Below, piece by piece: positions 1-9,069 of a stretch of DNA of 64,000 nt. The DNA comes from Stanieria cyanosphaera PCC 7437 (GTDB lineage Bacteria; Cyanobacteriota; Cyanobacteriia; Cyanobacteriales; Xenococcaceae). The position numbers were made by a program, and so were the translations under genes. The notes beneath the pieces were generated by a model that was given only the letters and a program-made list of their open reading frames with translations, ran no database searches and had not been told where the DNA came from. The stretch is from positions 245,297 through 309,296 of the forward strand of contig NC_019765.1 of NCBI RefSeq assembly GCF_000317575.1, in the 5' to 3' direction. The stretch's first letter is position 1; every line of letters begins with the position of its first letter.

Positions 1-99
1 TTAAATGCTGGGCGAGAGAGAGTTTTTTTGGCACTGTTACTTTTACTTTACACAAATGGATGCCATTCTATTTTAATTAATTATCCGTACTTGATATTA
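1..99 (-). mobile_element. Right end of a truncated IS630-type element (window edge)
   Basis: Bases 1-99 match 7640-7738, the right end of the IS630-type element further along. They include the terminal inverted repeat and the first 18 codons of the transposase (minus strand, start at 55). The rest of this copy lies outside the window. It has the same orientation as the 6942-7738 copy, so the two bracket the caspase-like gene and the toxin-antitoxin pair. Confidence 0.85.
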
Positions 100-373
100 T
101 TACCGTTTGAATCGGTTTAATCATAGTAGGTGATTCTAATGAGTAAAAGTCCTACGGTTTTGTTGTGAAAAACATTAAACTGAGAGAACTTTTGCAACTC
201 AAAGAATACTAATGTGACTACCAAATCAAGGTAAATTATCTTTAAATAAACCTGGGTAAATTTTAATAAAAACCTTTTTAAACGAAGTAATAAATAGTGG
301 TAAAGTCTAGATTAGATATGGATTTAGAGAGATGTTGTTGATTAGATATTGTTAAAACGTAAGGACTAATTTA
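100..373. other. Intergenic stretch without a recognisable gene
   Basis: AT-rich sequence between the IS630-type end and the 3' end of the caspase-like gene. I see no open frame of note, no strong hairpin and no repeat shared with the rest of the window. It probably holds the transcription end of the minus-strand gene. Confidence 0.4.
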
Positions 374-3300
374 TTAAATTCCATCGCAGATATGGTGATC
401 GTTTTCGCTAACATTGGGGTTATTGGTTAAGTAATCTCGCGCCCAATCACAACCCCGTGTAAGTAAGTCATCTAAATCTAAACTCCAAAATTTTGCTGTG
501 CGATCGTAACTACCAGAAATCAAAGTTTTACCATCTGGACTAAATACTATTTGATTGACAGAAACAGAATGTCCTAAAAGTGTGTGAAGTAATTCACCAT
601 CAATACTCCATAGTTTAATTGTATTATCCTGACTAGCAGAAGCGATAATTTGATTATCAGGACTAAATATTATCTGATTGACAGTTGATGAGTGACCATT
701 TAGGGTATGAAGTAATTTGCCATCTTTATTCCAAAGTTTTATTTCTTTATAATTACCAACAGCAATAATTTGGCTATCGGGACTAAAGACTATGTTTTCA
801 ATTGTTCGATGACCGTTTAGAGTATGAAGTAATTTGCCATCTTTATTCCAAAGCTTTATTTCTTTATAATTACCAACAGCAATAATTTGGCTATCGGGAC
901 TAAAAACTACTGTCTTACCCTGAAATGTATGGAGTAATTTACCGTCTTTATTCCAGAATTTGATTTTTTTACCAGTTACAGAAGCAATAGTTTGACCATC
1001 AGGACTGAATAATACTTTGGTAACGCTTTCTGTGTGTCCAGTTAATGTGTGAAGTAATTTACCGTCAATACTCCACAGTTTAATTGTATTATCCCAACTA
1101 GCAGAAGCGATAGTTTGACCATCAGGGCTAAATGCTACTCCAGTAACGCCTTTTGTGTGTCCAGTTAAAGTATGAAGTAATTTACCGTCAATACTCCACA
1201 GCCTCACTGTTTTATCCCAACTAGCAGAAGCCAAAATTTGGCGATCGCGACTGAATGCTATTTCAGTTATGACATCTGTATGTCCTTTTAAAGTGTGTAA
1301 TACCTTTCCTTCGGGACTACAAAGTTTAATTATTCCATCACTAATGGTAAAAGGAAGTATAACTTTACCATCAGCATTGAATGTTATCTCGTCTACATAA
1401 TATCTACTACCGCACTCCACTGTATTTATTAAAGGTTTGTCTAAATTCCAAAACCTAAGCGTGCCATTCTCGCTAGCAACTACGAAAGTTTTGTTATCAG
1501 GGCTAAATGCCATTGCGCTTACAGAGGAAGAAGATGTATCGCCAGCAAAGCTATAAAGCAAATTTCCTTCAAAATTGCGAATTTGAATGGTGTGGTAGTC
1601 AGTAGCAGAAGCAATCATTTTAGTATCAGAACTAAAGGCGACTCCATAAACATAAATGTTACCTACATCTTTAGTTAGGCTTTTCAGTAACTTTCCTTCA
1701 AGATTCCAAACTTTGACTGCGTTATCTTCATTTGTAACTGTATTATATTGATCTACTGTACCTTCCCAACCAGCAGAAATGATTGTTTGACCATCAGAAC
1801 TAAATAACACTTTCTCAACCGAACGACCGTGGGCTTTGAAGCTACGAATTAATTTACCTTGAAGATTCCAGAGTTTAATTGTGCCATCTGTACCTCCTGA
1901 AGCAATAGTCTGAATATCAGGACTGAAAGTGATGCTTTTAATAGAGTCGGCTTTGACAGAGATTTGATGACCAGTTAATGTATGAAGCAAATTTCCTTGA
2001 AGATTCCATAGTCTAATTGTGCCGTCAAAACTTGTAGAAGCAATCATTTTACCATCGGGACTAAATGCTACTCTCTGAACCCAATCTGTATGACCAATTA
2101 AAGTGTGAAGTAACTCTCCGTCAGCATTCCATAGTTTAACTGTTCCATCTCGACTTGCAGAAGCAATGGTTTTATTATCGGGACTAAAGGCTACACTTCT
2201 AACGTCGCTAGTATGACCATTTAAAGTATGAAGTAATTTTCCTTCTCTGTTCCAAAGTTTAACTGTATTATCTAGACTAGCAGAAGCGATTATTTTGCCA
2301 TCGGGACTAAAGGCTACACTTCTAATCAGATCGGTATGTCCTTGTATTCGATTGAATTCTCTAATTTGATAAAGAACATTGTGCAATCCTCCTATTAATT
2401 TAATTTTTGTTTGATTATCTACACCGAATCTGTTGTTTTGAATTTTTCTTCCTATTTTTAACTTAGTTAGTAAAGACTCAAAATTTTGGTTTAATGCTAA
2501 TTGTGCTTCAGAAGTATTAATTAAAGCATTGATTTCGTTAATGTTAGATTGATGTCCTTTCCAAATAGCAACTCCAGTCAAACCTATAGCTACTATAAAA
2601 GCGATCGCTAAAAATTTAGCCCGTCTTTGGGCAGTTTTACGAAGTTTTATTTCTCTTTCTAGACGTATTATCTCTGCTTTCTTGAGGCGATCGCGTTTCT
2701 CAATCGATAACCCCATAAATTGATGCACTCGTGTTGGAAGTTCATCGGGGTTATTAATATAAAATTCTTCGTATTTAGCTAAAGCAGCTTCGGGCAACAA
2801 AAAACCATCTTTTTGGCTACTGTGTGTTTGTTCCCATTCGTCTGTTTTCTGTTGAAGTTCTCGCATCAATCGCAAGCGATCGCGATTTTTATCCAGCCAC
2901 CACCTTAAAGTTTGCCAGTTACGAATCAGGATTTCGTGAATAACTTCTACGTTAACGTCATAATTGCTTGAAATAAGTAATTTTTGGGTTGTTTCCTCCA
3001 AATTTTGGGAGCAATCTTGCGAGTTACTCGCATCGACAGCAATGTTATTTTCTTCCAAGCTAACCACAATCAACCTCGCCTCGATTAAAGCCTGGAGAGT
3101 CGATTGAAATAATTGGCGACTAGCTTGGTCTTTATCGTACTTAGAAACCAACAATTGCGAGCGCAGCATGGGGCGACGGGTATCTTCTTTTCCCTCTCCT
3201 AATTGAACTAAGGATAAGAAAATCCATTGAGCGCATTCTTGTTGAGCTTTGGTTAGGCTTTGATAAGTTAAATCGGCTTTTTTCTCTAGGATTTTGGCAA

Positions 3301-5587
3301 TTCCGCCGATATGTTGTTGGTAGTCTTGGAGGGTTAAACTACCTGGGGTGCGTTTGCACCATAATTCTTCTAAGGCAAATTGTAAGAGAGGTAGGCTTCC
3401 TGTTTGAACTTCTTCCACCAGAACATTTACTAATGCCTCTTCTACTGTTAAACCGACTTGACGGGCGGGTTGGGTGATGATTTGGCGATATTGGTCTTCG
3501 GTGAAGTAAGACAGAACTAAGATATAAGATTGTTGGATTTTTTTGGCTAGTTGGGGAAATTCCGCACATTCTTGGGTAAAGTCATCCCGTAGAGTAATTA
3601 TGACTTTCAAACAATCTGAGGCGCGATCGCTGAGGCTTAAAATGAAATCGAGAAATGTATGGCGATCGCTGTCTGGGGTTAAATTAAATAGTTCTTCAAA
3701 TTGATCGATAAGTAATACGGATATTGGCTTGGACTGTTGCTGTAACCAAGAAATAAAAGCTTCTACCCCTGCATGAATTACTCCTTCTAAAACCTCTGAA
3801 TCATTGGGTGCAATACTTTTAGCCAAAGCAGAAATGGGATTATCCCCAGGGAGCATTACCCAAGTTTGACAAAGTTGTAATTGGTTGGTGCGATTGCAAT
3901 ATAGTCCTTTGGTTTCTAGTTGGGGTAAGACTCCTGCTTGCACCACGGAAGATTTACCACTCCCCGAAGCACCTAAGATTGCTAAGAAAGAGGTGTTTTT
4001 TAACTGACTGACAATTTTTTGAGTTAAGGCTTCTCTACCGTAGAAGAAATTACTATCTTGCTTGGTAAATGCCAACAAACCCTTATAGGGACAATAATTA
4101 GCATCAAAAGTAACAGGCGATCGCTCGACTTGGGGTAAGAGGATATCTAATACTTCCGTCGCCCCCGAAAGCCAAGATTTTAAAACTATTTCTGGATTTA
4201 ATTGACGGGCTTTTTGTAATTGGGTAATTAATTCCGCCACCCAAAATTCACGATCAAAGTCGGCTGCGGTTTGTAAGATGGCTAGCAGTTGAGCGATGAA
4301 TTTCCCTTGGTTTCCTGTTTCGATAGTAGCAGCAATAATACTCTGATTGCTTTGGGCATTAGGCTGGAGGATATTTAAGCAATTATCGAGGTTGTTTGCC
4401 CCATAACCATCAATAATTACAATCTTGGAATTGATGGAAGATTTATCTAGCTGAGATTTTAGCCAGTTAAAAGTAATATAAGCCGAGTCATTCAGCCATA
4501 ATTGATAGACATTTTTATCCGTCTCGACAATCTTCCCTGCCAAATAAAGCAAGACGGTTTTACTTCGATCCGACTGCAAACAAGATGCGATCGCGGTTTC
4601 TAATTCTTCTTCCTGTTTGGCTTCGGGAAAACAATAATCTACCCTAAAACCACCTTTGCCTTGAAGGATCTGACAAAGATTTACTGTAGATTCCGAAAAC
4701 GCCAGGGTTTTAATAACTAAAGCTTCCCTTTCAGTATGATTAACCGCCCTGCCTAAAACAATATCCGCCGAACCTCGGAAAATCTGTTGGGGAGTTTGAG
4801 AACGTTTGGGTGGAGTTGGATTAATAACTATTCCCTTATCGGACTTCACCCTGGTAGTTTCTAGGTGTTGGGGACTATTCCAGTTATCGAGATATTGCTT
4901 CAGGCGATCGCGTACATACTTAAATAACTCCTTAACTTCAATTATGCCCTCTGGATCTGCTGCCTTGCCCCGCAAACCTTGAATTAGATAGTAGGTAAAT
5001 AAACCATGACCTAATTCAGGGATTTCCCAAGAACATTCGTGGCGATCGCACGATAATATAGCCGAGAAATTCTGACTTTGTTCGGCTTGTTCTTTTAAAG
5101 CATCCAATAATTGAGCGTTAGGATTACTATTACTCTGAATATTGAGCTTTTGCTGACAGGCATCCAACCAGACAACTTGATGCTTGGCTTGGCACTCTGT
5201 TAATACATCTAAAACCGTCTCTAACTTTAATCCCGTACCTGCCAAATCTGCCAACTCGGTATCGGCAACGCATAAGATGGGGTTGTTATCGCGATCTAGA
5301 AAACCATGTCCTGAAAAATAGAATAACACCGTGTCTTCAGCTTGGGCATCGCCAAACTTTTGAATACTGGTAATAATCGAAGCTAATTCGGGAGAATGAG
5401 ACGCACCATCATAATGAGCGATAATTTCTGTCCCGTGAAAGCTTTGGGTAGCAATCTTTAAAGCTTCCATCAAACCCCGACAGTCATTAGCACAAAACTT
5501 TAAGTCTTCAATATTCTCATCTTGATATTGAGTAACGCCGATTAAAACGATCCAGAGTTTAGAAGATGCTGCTGTAATAAGAGACAT
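374..5587 (-). CDS. Caspase-like peptidase / STAND NTPase / WD40 repeat protein
   Basis: Large multidomain protein of 1737 aa. Residues 1-250 form a caspase-like (peptidase C14) domain with the expected dyad, His94 in SGHG and Cys144 in LDAC. A STAND-type NTPase follows, with a Walker A motif (GASGSGKSS) near residue 540 and a Walker B-like LLIDQFEEL near 625. One hydrophobic segment lies near residue 985. From about 1080 to the end there are roughly 15 WD40 blades, enough for two propellers. Such cyanobacterial proteins are thought to sense a ligand through the propeller, oligomerise through the NTPase and activate the protease, in programmed death or antiphage defence; this is family knowledge, not shown here. 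It is the only gene on its strand between the two IS630-type copies. The domain assignment is firm and the biological role is inferred. Confidence 0.9.
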   Translation of the reverse strand: MSLITAASSKLWIVLIGVTQYQDENIEDLKFCANDCRGLMEALKIATQSFHGTEIIAHYDGASHSPELASIITSIQKFGDAQAEDTVLFYFSGHGFLDRDNNPILCVADTELADLAGTGLKLETVLDVLTECQAKHQVVWLDACQQKLNIQSNSNPNAQLLDALKEQAEQSQNFSAILSCDRHECSWEIPELGHGLFTYYLIQGLRGKAADPEGIIEVKELFKYVRDRLKQYLDNWNSPQHLETTRVKSDKGIVINPTPPKRSQTPQQIFRGSADIVLGRAVNHTEREALVIKTLAFSESTVNLCQILQGKGGFRVDYCFPEAKQEEELETAIASCLQSDRSKTVLLYLAGKIVETDKNVYQLWLNDSAYITFNWLKSQLDKSSINSKIVIIDGYGANNLDNCLNILQPNAQSNQSIIAATIETGNQGKFIAQLLAILQTAADFDREFWVAELITQLQKARQLNPEIVLKSWLSGATEVLDILLPQVERSPVTFDANYCPYKGLLAFTKQDSNFFYGREALTQKIVSQLKNTSFLAILGASGSGKSSVVQAGVLPQLETKGLYCNRTNQLQLCQTWVMLPGDNPISALAKSIAPNDSEVLEGVIHAGVEAFISWLQQQSKPISVLLIDQFEELFNLTPDSDRHTFLDFILSLSDRASDCLKVIITLRDDFTQECAEFPQLAKKIQQSYILVLSYFTEDQYRQIITQPARQVGLTVEEALVNVLVEEVQTGSLPLLQFALEELWCKRTPGSLTLQDYQQHIGGIAKILEKKADLTYQSLTKAQQECAQWIFLSLVQLGEGKEDTRRPMLRSQLLVSKYDKDQASRQLFQSTLQALIEARLIVVSLEENNIAVDASNSQDCSQNLEETTQKLLISSNYDVNVEVIHEILIRNWQTLRWWLDKNRDRLRLMRELQQKTDEWEQTHSSQKDGFLLPEAALAKYEEFYINNPDELPTRVHQFMGLSIEKRDRLKKAEIIRLEREIKLRKTAQRRAKFLAIAFIVAIGLTGVAIWKGHQSNINEINALINTSEAQLALNQNFESLLTKLKIGRKIQNNRFGVDNQTKIKLIGGLHNVLYQIREFNRIQGHTDLIRSVAFSPDGKIIASASLDNTVKLWNREGKLLHTLNGHTSDVRSVAFSPDNKTIASASRDGTVKLWNADGELLHTLIGHTDWVQRVAFSPDGKMIASTSFDGTIRLWNLQGNLLHTLTGHQISVKADSIKSITFSPDIQTIASGGTDGTIKLWNLQGKLIRSFKAHGRSVEKVLFSSDGQTIISAGWEGTVDQYNTVTNEDNAVKVWNLEGKLLKSLTKDVGNIYVYGVAFSSDTKMIASATDYHTIQIRNFEGNLLYSFAGDTSSSSVSAMAFSPDNKTFVVASENGTLRFWNLDKPLINTVECGSRYYVDEITFNADGKVILPFTISDGIIKLCSPEGKVLHTLKGHTDVITEIAFSRDRQILASASWDKTVRLWSIDGKLLHTLTGHTKGVTGVAFSPDGQTIASASWDNTIKLWSIDGKLLHTLTGHTESVTKVLFSPDGQTIASVTGKKIKFWNKDGKLLHTFQGKTVVFSPDSQIIAVGNYKEIKLWNKDGKLLHTLNGHRTIENIVFSPDSQIIAVGNYKEIKLWNKDGKLLHTLNGHSSTVNQIIFSPDNQIIASASQDNTIKLWSIDGELLHTLLGHSVSVNQIVFSPDGKTLISGSYDRTAKFWSLDLDDLLTRGCDWARDYLTNNPNVSENDHHICDGI
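705..904. repeat. Near-identical duplicated WD40 blade DNA
   Basis: Bases 705-787 and 822-904 are identical except for one base. The 117-bp period equals one 39-residue blade. The other blades are much more diverged at DNA level, so this points to a recent duplication or conversion inside the propeller. Confidence 0.85.
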
Positions 5588-5730
5588 TATAGTTTAGATA
5601 ATTGAAGTAATCGCGGTTTCGGACTCCAACCAAATGATATAACGGCGAAAAATCAAGATAAATCAAACCTAAATAAAATTAAATAAAAGATTATGATTGA
5701 TCGGGTTCGCAAATTGCTAGAATTTACTGT

Positions 5731-5762
5731 GGTGACATTTTGTCACCAAACTTGCTTATAAT
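5731..5762 (+). promoter_or_regulatory. Promoter and palindromic operator of the TacA/TacT-like operon
   Basis: A perfect 7-bp inverted repeat, GGTGACA-TTT-TGTCACC (5731-5747), overlaps the expected -35 region. A consensus -10, TATAAT, lies at 5757-5762, 27 bp before the antitoxin start. The arrangement fits autorepression by the antitoxin/toxin complex, as known for type II modules. The repressor assignment is inferred. Confidence 0.7.
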
Positions 5763-5789
5763 AAGATTGTAATTTCATCCTCGATTGTC

Positions 5790-6077
5790 ATGTCTAGTAG
5801 CACTAAAAACGATGCTCGCGTAACGGCGAGGATTCCTCAACAAATCAAGGAAACTCTAGAACAAGCTGCTATTTTATCTGGTGCAACCTTAAATCAGTTT
5901 ATTGTGGGAGCAGCCCTGAAAGAAGCCCAGCAAATTTTAGAAGCAGACAGAGCGATCGCGCTATCTCAAAAAGATGCAGAGAAGGTATTTTCGCTCTTAG
6001 AAAATCCCCCAACCCCTAATGAAAAATTGAAAGCTGCTGCTGCCAAACATAGAGCATTTTTTCATGAAACTCATTGA
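5790..6077 (+). CDS. DUF1778 (TacA-like) antitoxin
   Basis: A 95-aa protein with an N-terminal ribbon-helix-helix segment (VTARIPQQIKETLEQAA, then LNQFIVGAAL) and an acidic, helical C-terminal tail that should wrap the partner toxin. This is the architecture of DUF1778/TacA antitoxins, which pair with GNAT toxins. It binds DNA as a dimer and neutralises the toxin in the cytoplasm. Its 3' end overlaps the next gene by 14 bp, so the pair is translationally coupled. A palindrome just upstream is the likely operator. Confidence 0.85.
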   Translation: MSSSTKNDARVTARIPQQIKETLEQAAILSGATLNQFIVGAALKEAQQILEADRAIALSQKDAEKVFSLLENPPTPNEKLKAAAAKHRAFFHETH

Positions 6078-6558
6078 ATTGCTCGATGTTTCTCACGATC
6101 GCGATAATTTTGATTGCGGTAGTGAACCTCTCAATCGTTATCTCCAGCAAACAGCCAGACAACACAATACAAAAGGAATCGCTCGTACTTTTGTTTTAAT
6201 AGATTCAGAGCAACCTCAGACAATAATTGGTTTTTTTACTTTAGCTCTTTGTGAAATTCGCGCCCAAGAATTACCGAATAAGTGGAGTAAGAAATATCCT
6301 TCTACAATTGCAGGAGTAAAATTAGCCCGATTGGCAGTGGCTAAAACTTCTCAACGTCAAGGAATTGGCGAGATTTTGATGGTAGAAGCCATGAAACGAG
6401 CCTTAATCATTGCCGATAATGCGGGAGTTATCGGCTTGTTTGTCGATGCCAAAGATGAAGCAGCAAAAGAATATTACCATCGGTATGATTTCATTAGTCT
6501 TGAAGACAATCCTTTGAAAATGTTTTTGCCACTAGCAACAATTAGAGAAATTCTCTAA
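6064..6558 (+). CDS. GNAT-family toxin (TacT-like acetyltransferase)
   Basis: A 164-aa GNAT acetyltransferase that follows and overlaps the DUF1778 antitoxin. The opening (DVSHDRDNFDCG.EPLNRYL) and the acetyl-CoA-binding loop QRQGIGEILM (about residues 97-106) are typical of toxin GNATs. So is the Tyr-rich C-terminal block EYYHRYDF followed by P.KMFLPL. Characterised members acetylate the amino group of charged tRNAs and stop translation; activity here is inferred from the family. No key motif looks broken, so the module may be functional and could stabilise the IS630-bounded segment. Confidence 0.85.
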   Translation: MKLIELLDVSHDRDNFDCGSEPLNRYLQQTARQHNTKGIARTFVLIDSEQPQTIIGFFTLALCEIRAQELPNKWSKKYPSTIAGVKLARLAVAKTSQRQGIGEILMVEAMKRALIIADNAGVIGLFVDAKDEAAKEYYHRYDFISLEDNPLKMFLPLATIREIL

Positions 6559-6608
6559 TATTGGCGATCGCTTTTTTTGACAATTACTGTAATTCTAATC
6601 ATTGGTTT

Positions 6609-6941
6609 TTAATCGCAGATATGGCGATCGCTTTCGCTAACGTTGGGGTTATTGCTTAAGTAGTCTTGCGCCCAGTCACAACCTCGTGTGAGTACATCAT
6701 CTAAATCTAAACTCCAAAGTTTGACTGTTTTATCACCACTAATAGAAGCAATAGTTTGACCGTCGGGGCTGAATACTACGTTCTCGACAAAATCAGTATG
6801 ACCATTAAGAGTAGCGAGTAATTCTCCTTCTCTATTCCAGAGTCTTACTGTTCTATCGTAACTAGAAGAAGCAAAAATTTGTCCATCTGGACTAAACACT
6901 ACGTTATGAACCGACCTAGTATGACCATTAAGAGTAGCGAG
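6609..6941 (-). pseudogene. 3' remnant of a second WD40-repeat gene
   Basis: Encodes two WD40 blades and a tail, RGCDWAQDYLSNNPNVSES, nearly the same as the end of the caspase/STAND/WD40 protein (374-5587). The homology stops exactly at the IS630-type terminal repeat (6942). The apparent start codon lies inside the IS, so this is a truncated paralog rather than a small gene. No 5' half is found on the other side of the IS, which implies a deletion as well as an insertion. Confidence 0.85.
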
Positions 6942-7738
6942 TAATATCAAGTTCGGATGAACAGTTGAATTAAACGGCTCTGGTCATCGGCCACCAATGA
7001 TAGCAAGTCAATCCTTTGACCAAATCATGTTGCTTTAATAATTTTTGACATCGAAGCACTAGTAACTCTTCAAGCTCAGATAGCGATCGCGGAGTATGAT
7101 TAGCGACGACTTCATTTGTCAAAGGCCATAAACGCTCTGCTGGCTGTAGCTCAGGAGAATGAGCGGGTAGATAAAAAAGGTCTAATCCTTCTGGTAATTT
7201 CAATTGATGAGAAATATGCCAACCTGCTTGGTCTAATACTAGTAATACTCTCTTATTGCGACTGAGTTGGAATTCACGAGCAAAATCTGCTAAAACTCGA
7301 TTAAACATGTGATTTCACTCATCCATTCAGCAACTTTTCGACCATTCCATAGACCTCCATCTGAAGCAGGATTAGTTAATACTTGATGTAATTGGCCTTG
7401 CTGTATATCGTTTAGCAACGGCTCTTTCCCTCTATTTGAAGCTCTCAAATCCCCTAATCCTTTTTCTCCTTGGCGATTATATCGATTGATTAGCTGGTAA
7501 ATCCAAGTTTGACTATATCCGGTCATCTCTGCTACTTGTTTCGGAGTTTTGCTCGTCGATAGCAACCAAATTATTTGATAATGGCTTTTTTCGATTACAT
7601 TTCTAGCATTACGATACTTATCCCGTAGCTCTTTTGGACTTAAATGCTGGGCGAGAGAGAGTTTTTTTGGCACTGTTACTTTTACTTTACACAAATGGAT
7701 GCCATTCTATTTTAATTAATTATCCGTACTTGATATTA
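6942..7738 (-). mobile_element. Internally deleted IS630-type element
   Basis: A 797-bp element with imperfect terminal inverted repeats: TAATATCAAGTTCGGAT at the left (from 6942) and its near complement ending at 7738. It begins and ends with TA, the target duplicated by IS630/Tc1-mariner elements. Its size is well below the roughly 1.1 kb usual for the family. The coding part lacks the centre of the transposase, so it should be non-autonomous. A second copy of its right end is at 1-99. Confidence 0.85.
6970..7694 (-). pseudogene. IS630-type transposase, internally deleted
   Basis: Two overlapping frames make up one broken transposase. The N-terminal frame (7290-7694, 134 aa) carries the helix-turn-helix region (KQVAEMTGYSQTWIYQLI). 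The C-terminal frame (6970-7308, 112 aa) carries the DDE_3 end, with the second catalytic Asp in VLLVLDQAGWH and the Glu in ELQPAERLW. The stretch between them, which normally holds the first catalytic Asp, is missing, and the frames are out of register. The element could be moved only by a transposase supplied in trans. Confidence 0.85.
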
Positions 7739-7803
7739 ATCATCCACTGGTCAACATTTTTGTCGCAACTATTCAAGGCTGGCAGAATGCTGAGTGAATC
7801 TGA

Positions 7804-7953
7804 ATAGCGATCGCCAGTGGTCAGAGTAGAAGCGATCGCGTCATTAAAAAATCTCGTTATATTCCCAAACGGTTATTGGCAAGAGTGGAGAAATTAGAGG
7901 CGGAGAAAGTAGCAGTGAGAGAAATTTTGGTAGTGTTGGGGGTTAAGCAGTAG
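7804..7953 (+). pseudogene. Possible gene-end relic
   Basis: An open frame without a start codon runs to a stop at 7951-7953 and ends in a helical, charged peptide (KRLLARVEKLEAEKVAVREI). It begins soon after the IS630-type right end and after a stop at 7801. It may be the tail of a gene destroyed by the IS, but I do not recognise the family and it could be chance. Confidence 0.25.
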
Positions 7954-7982
7954 GACGGAAAGTCTACGGTTGGCGTGTAGCT

Positions 7983-8327
7983 TTAAAGTTCTTTGAATAA
8001 AAGATCGGTTTTGGCTGCCATAATAAAATCATTATGATGAAGTCCTCCAATGGCGTGAGTCCACCAGGTAACGGTAACTTTCCCCCATTCCGTAAGTAAC
8101 GCAGGATGATGTCCTTCTGCCTCGGCAATTTCTCCTACCAGGTTAGTAAAAGCTAATGCGCTTTGAAAATCAGGTAACTGATAAACTCTTTGCAAATGTA
8201 ATTCCCCGTCAGTCTCAATCACATTCCAGTCGGGAATTTGAGTTTTATATCTCTTAATTTCTTCTTCTGTAGCTGGAGGCAAACTTCCCGTACAGGGAAC
8301 GCATTTTTGTTCTAGTAATTCGGTCAT
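7983..8327 (-). CDS. phhB: Pterin-4a-carbinolamine dehydratase (PCD/DCoH)
   Basis: A 114-aa protein of the PCD/DCoH family, which dehydrates 4a-hydroxytetrahydrobiopterin to recycle pterin cofactors in the cytosol. The active-site signature is visible: EGHHP (residues 71-75), then a TH pair near 90-91 and GLHHNDFIMAA near the end. These include the conserved His residues and the Asp-Phe-Ile motif. Length is normal. Many cyanobacteria keep a PCD gene without an obvious aromatic hydroxylase, so the physiological substrate is uncertain. It is divergent from the Ssl1498-like gene and shares an AT-rich intergenic region with it. Confidence 0.92.
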   Translation of the reverse strand: MTELLEQKCVPCTGSLPPATEEEIKRYKTQIPDWNVIETDGELHLQRVYQLPDFQSALAFTNLVGEIAEAEGHHPALLTEWGKVTVTWWTHAIGGLHHNDFIMAAKTDLLFKEL

Positions 8328-8413
8328 GATTCTTTTCCTTTTTGATTAACTATCTTTATTGATAGTATAAAAATCTCTTTGTCAAGATATTCTTTACAAA
8401 ACTAAATAATATT

Positions 8414-8431
8414 GTTACATTAGTTTACATA
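8414..8431 (+). promoter_or_regulatory. HLR1 motif (predicted RpaB site)
   Basis: GTTACATT-AG-TTTACATA is an exact match to the published cyanobacterial HLR1 consensus, (G/T)TTACA(T/A)(T/A)NN(G/T)TTACA(T/A)(T/A), bound by the response regulator RpaB. It lies 26 bp before the start of a light-harvesting-like gene. A further TTTACAAA half-site lies just upstream near 8393. Placement close to the start suggests repression under low light. Binding is inferred. Confidence 0.7.
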
Positions 8432-8457
8432 AAGAAAAAATATAAGGAAATAACGAT

Positions 8458-8628
8458 ATGTATACCACTCAATTAGACAACGGAACTCTTAACAACTACG
8501 CTGTTGAACCTAAAATGACCTATCAAGAATATCCAACAGTATGGGAACAAAAAAACTATCTCAAACAAGGAGCGATCGCTGCTTTCCTCGTTACAGCATT
8601 AGTTTTAATTTCCTTTGCAATCAGCTAA
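8458..8628 (+). CDS. Ssl1498-family light-harvesting-like membrane protein
   Basis: A 56-aa protein, too short for most ORF cut-offs. It has a soluble N-terminus with the family-type pattern TYQEYPTVWEQ.NYL and one C-terminal transmembrane helix (GAIAAFLVTALVLISFAIS). It resembles the Ssl1498 group of small cyanobacterial proteins related to high-light-inducible proteins, which sit in the thylakoid membrane. The start is supported by AGGA about 10 nt upstream. The HLR1 motif at 8414-8431 fits high-light control. The next small gene follows 57 bp later on the same strand and a terminator follows that one, so they probably form one operon. Confidence 0.75.
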   Translation: MYTTQLDNGTLNNYAVEPKMTYQEYPTVWEQKNYLKQGAIAAFLVTALVLISFAIS

Positions 8629-8685
8629 TCGTTTGAAGTAAGCCAATTTTTATAACAACTTTTAAGTGAGGTCTAGAAGATAACC

Positions 8686-8883
8686 ATGTTTGCACCAATG
8701 GTAGTTTTGGTTCGTAATCGTTTGGGTAAAACTAAGTTCGATCGGCTTCGCGGTAAAGCGATAGCGAAACACTCTCAAGTCATTACGGCGGTTTGTAATC
8801 GCCTTGGTATTGAAAGAACAACTAGACAAAACTTAATTAGAACTGCTCGCGACAATGGCAAAAAGTTAGGTTTACTTGCTTAA
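8686..8883 (+). CDS. Conserved small basic cyanobacterial protein
   Basis: A 65-aa basic protein (RNRLGKTKFDRLRGKAIAKH, then ARDNGKKLGLLA) with no membrane segment, signal or cysteine. Short proteins of this form are widespread in cyanobacteria, often near light-stress genes. I know of no established function. It is preceded by GAGG about 14 nt upstream of its ATG and lies 57 bp behind the Ssl1498-like gene, so it probably shares the HLR1-controlled transcript. A strong terminator follows at 8929. Confidence 0.65.
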   Translation: MFAPMVVLVRNRLGKTKFDRLRGKAIAKHSQVITAVCNRLGIERTTRQNLIRTARDNGKKLGLLA

Positions 8884-8928
8884 AATATTTTTTTTTTCAT
8901 CTTTCGTCAACATTGATTTCTCCTAATG

Positions 8929-8956
8929 AACCTTGGTAGCAGTGCCGAGGTTTTTT
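8929..8956 (+). terminator. Intrinsic terminator of the Ssl1498-like operon
   Basis: AACCTTGG pairs with CCGAGGTT (one G-U) around an 8-nt loop, followed by a run of T ending at 8956. It lies 45 bp after the small basic gene, on the correct strand. Confidence 0.8.
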
Positions 8957-9069
8957 GCTGTTTGAGTTAAAGATGAAACTGAAGAATAAGCAATCGCCCA
9001 CGTTGAGATTGACAATAATATTTAATGGAAATAGCCCCTAAATCTTCAGGGGCGGATGGTCAAGTCAAG

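Noticed and set aside
3339..3569. Open frame of 76 codons opposite/within the caspase-STAND gene
   Set aside because: It lies wholly inside the large gene in another frame, with no family features or ribosome-binding site.
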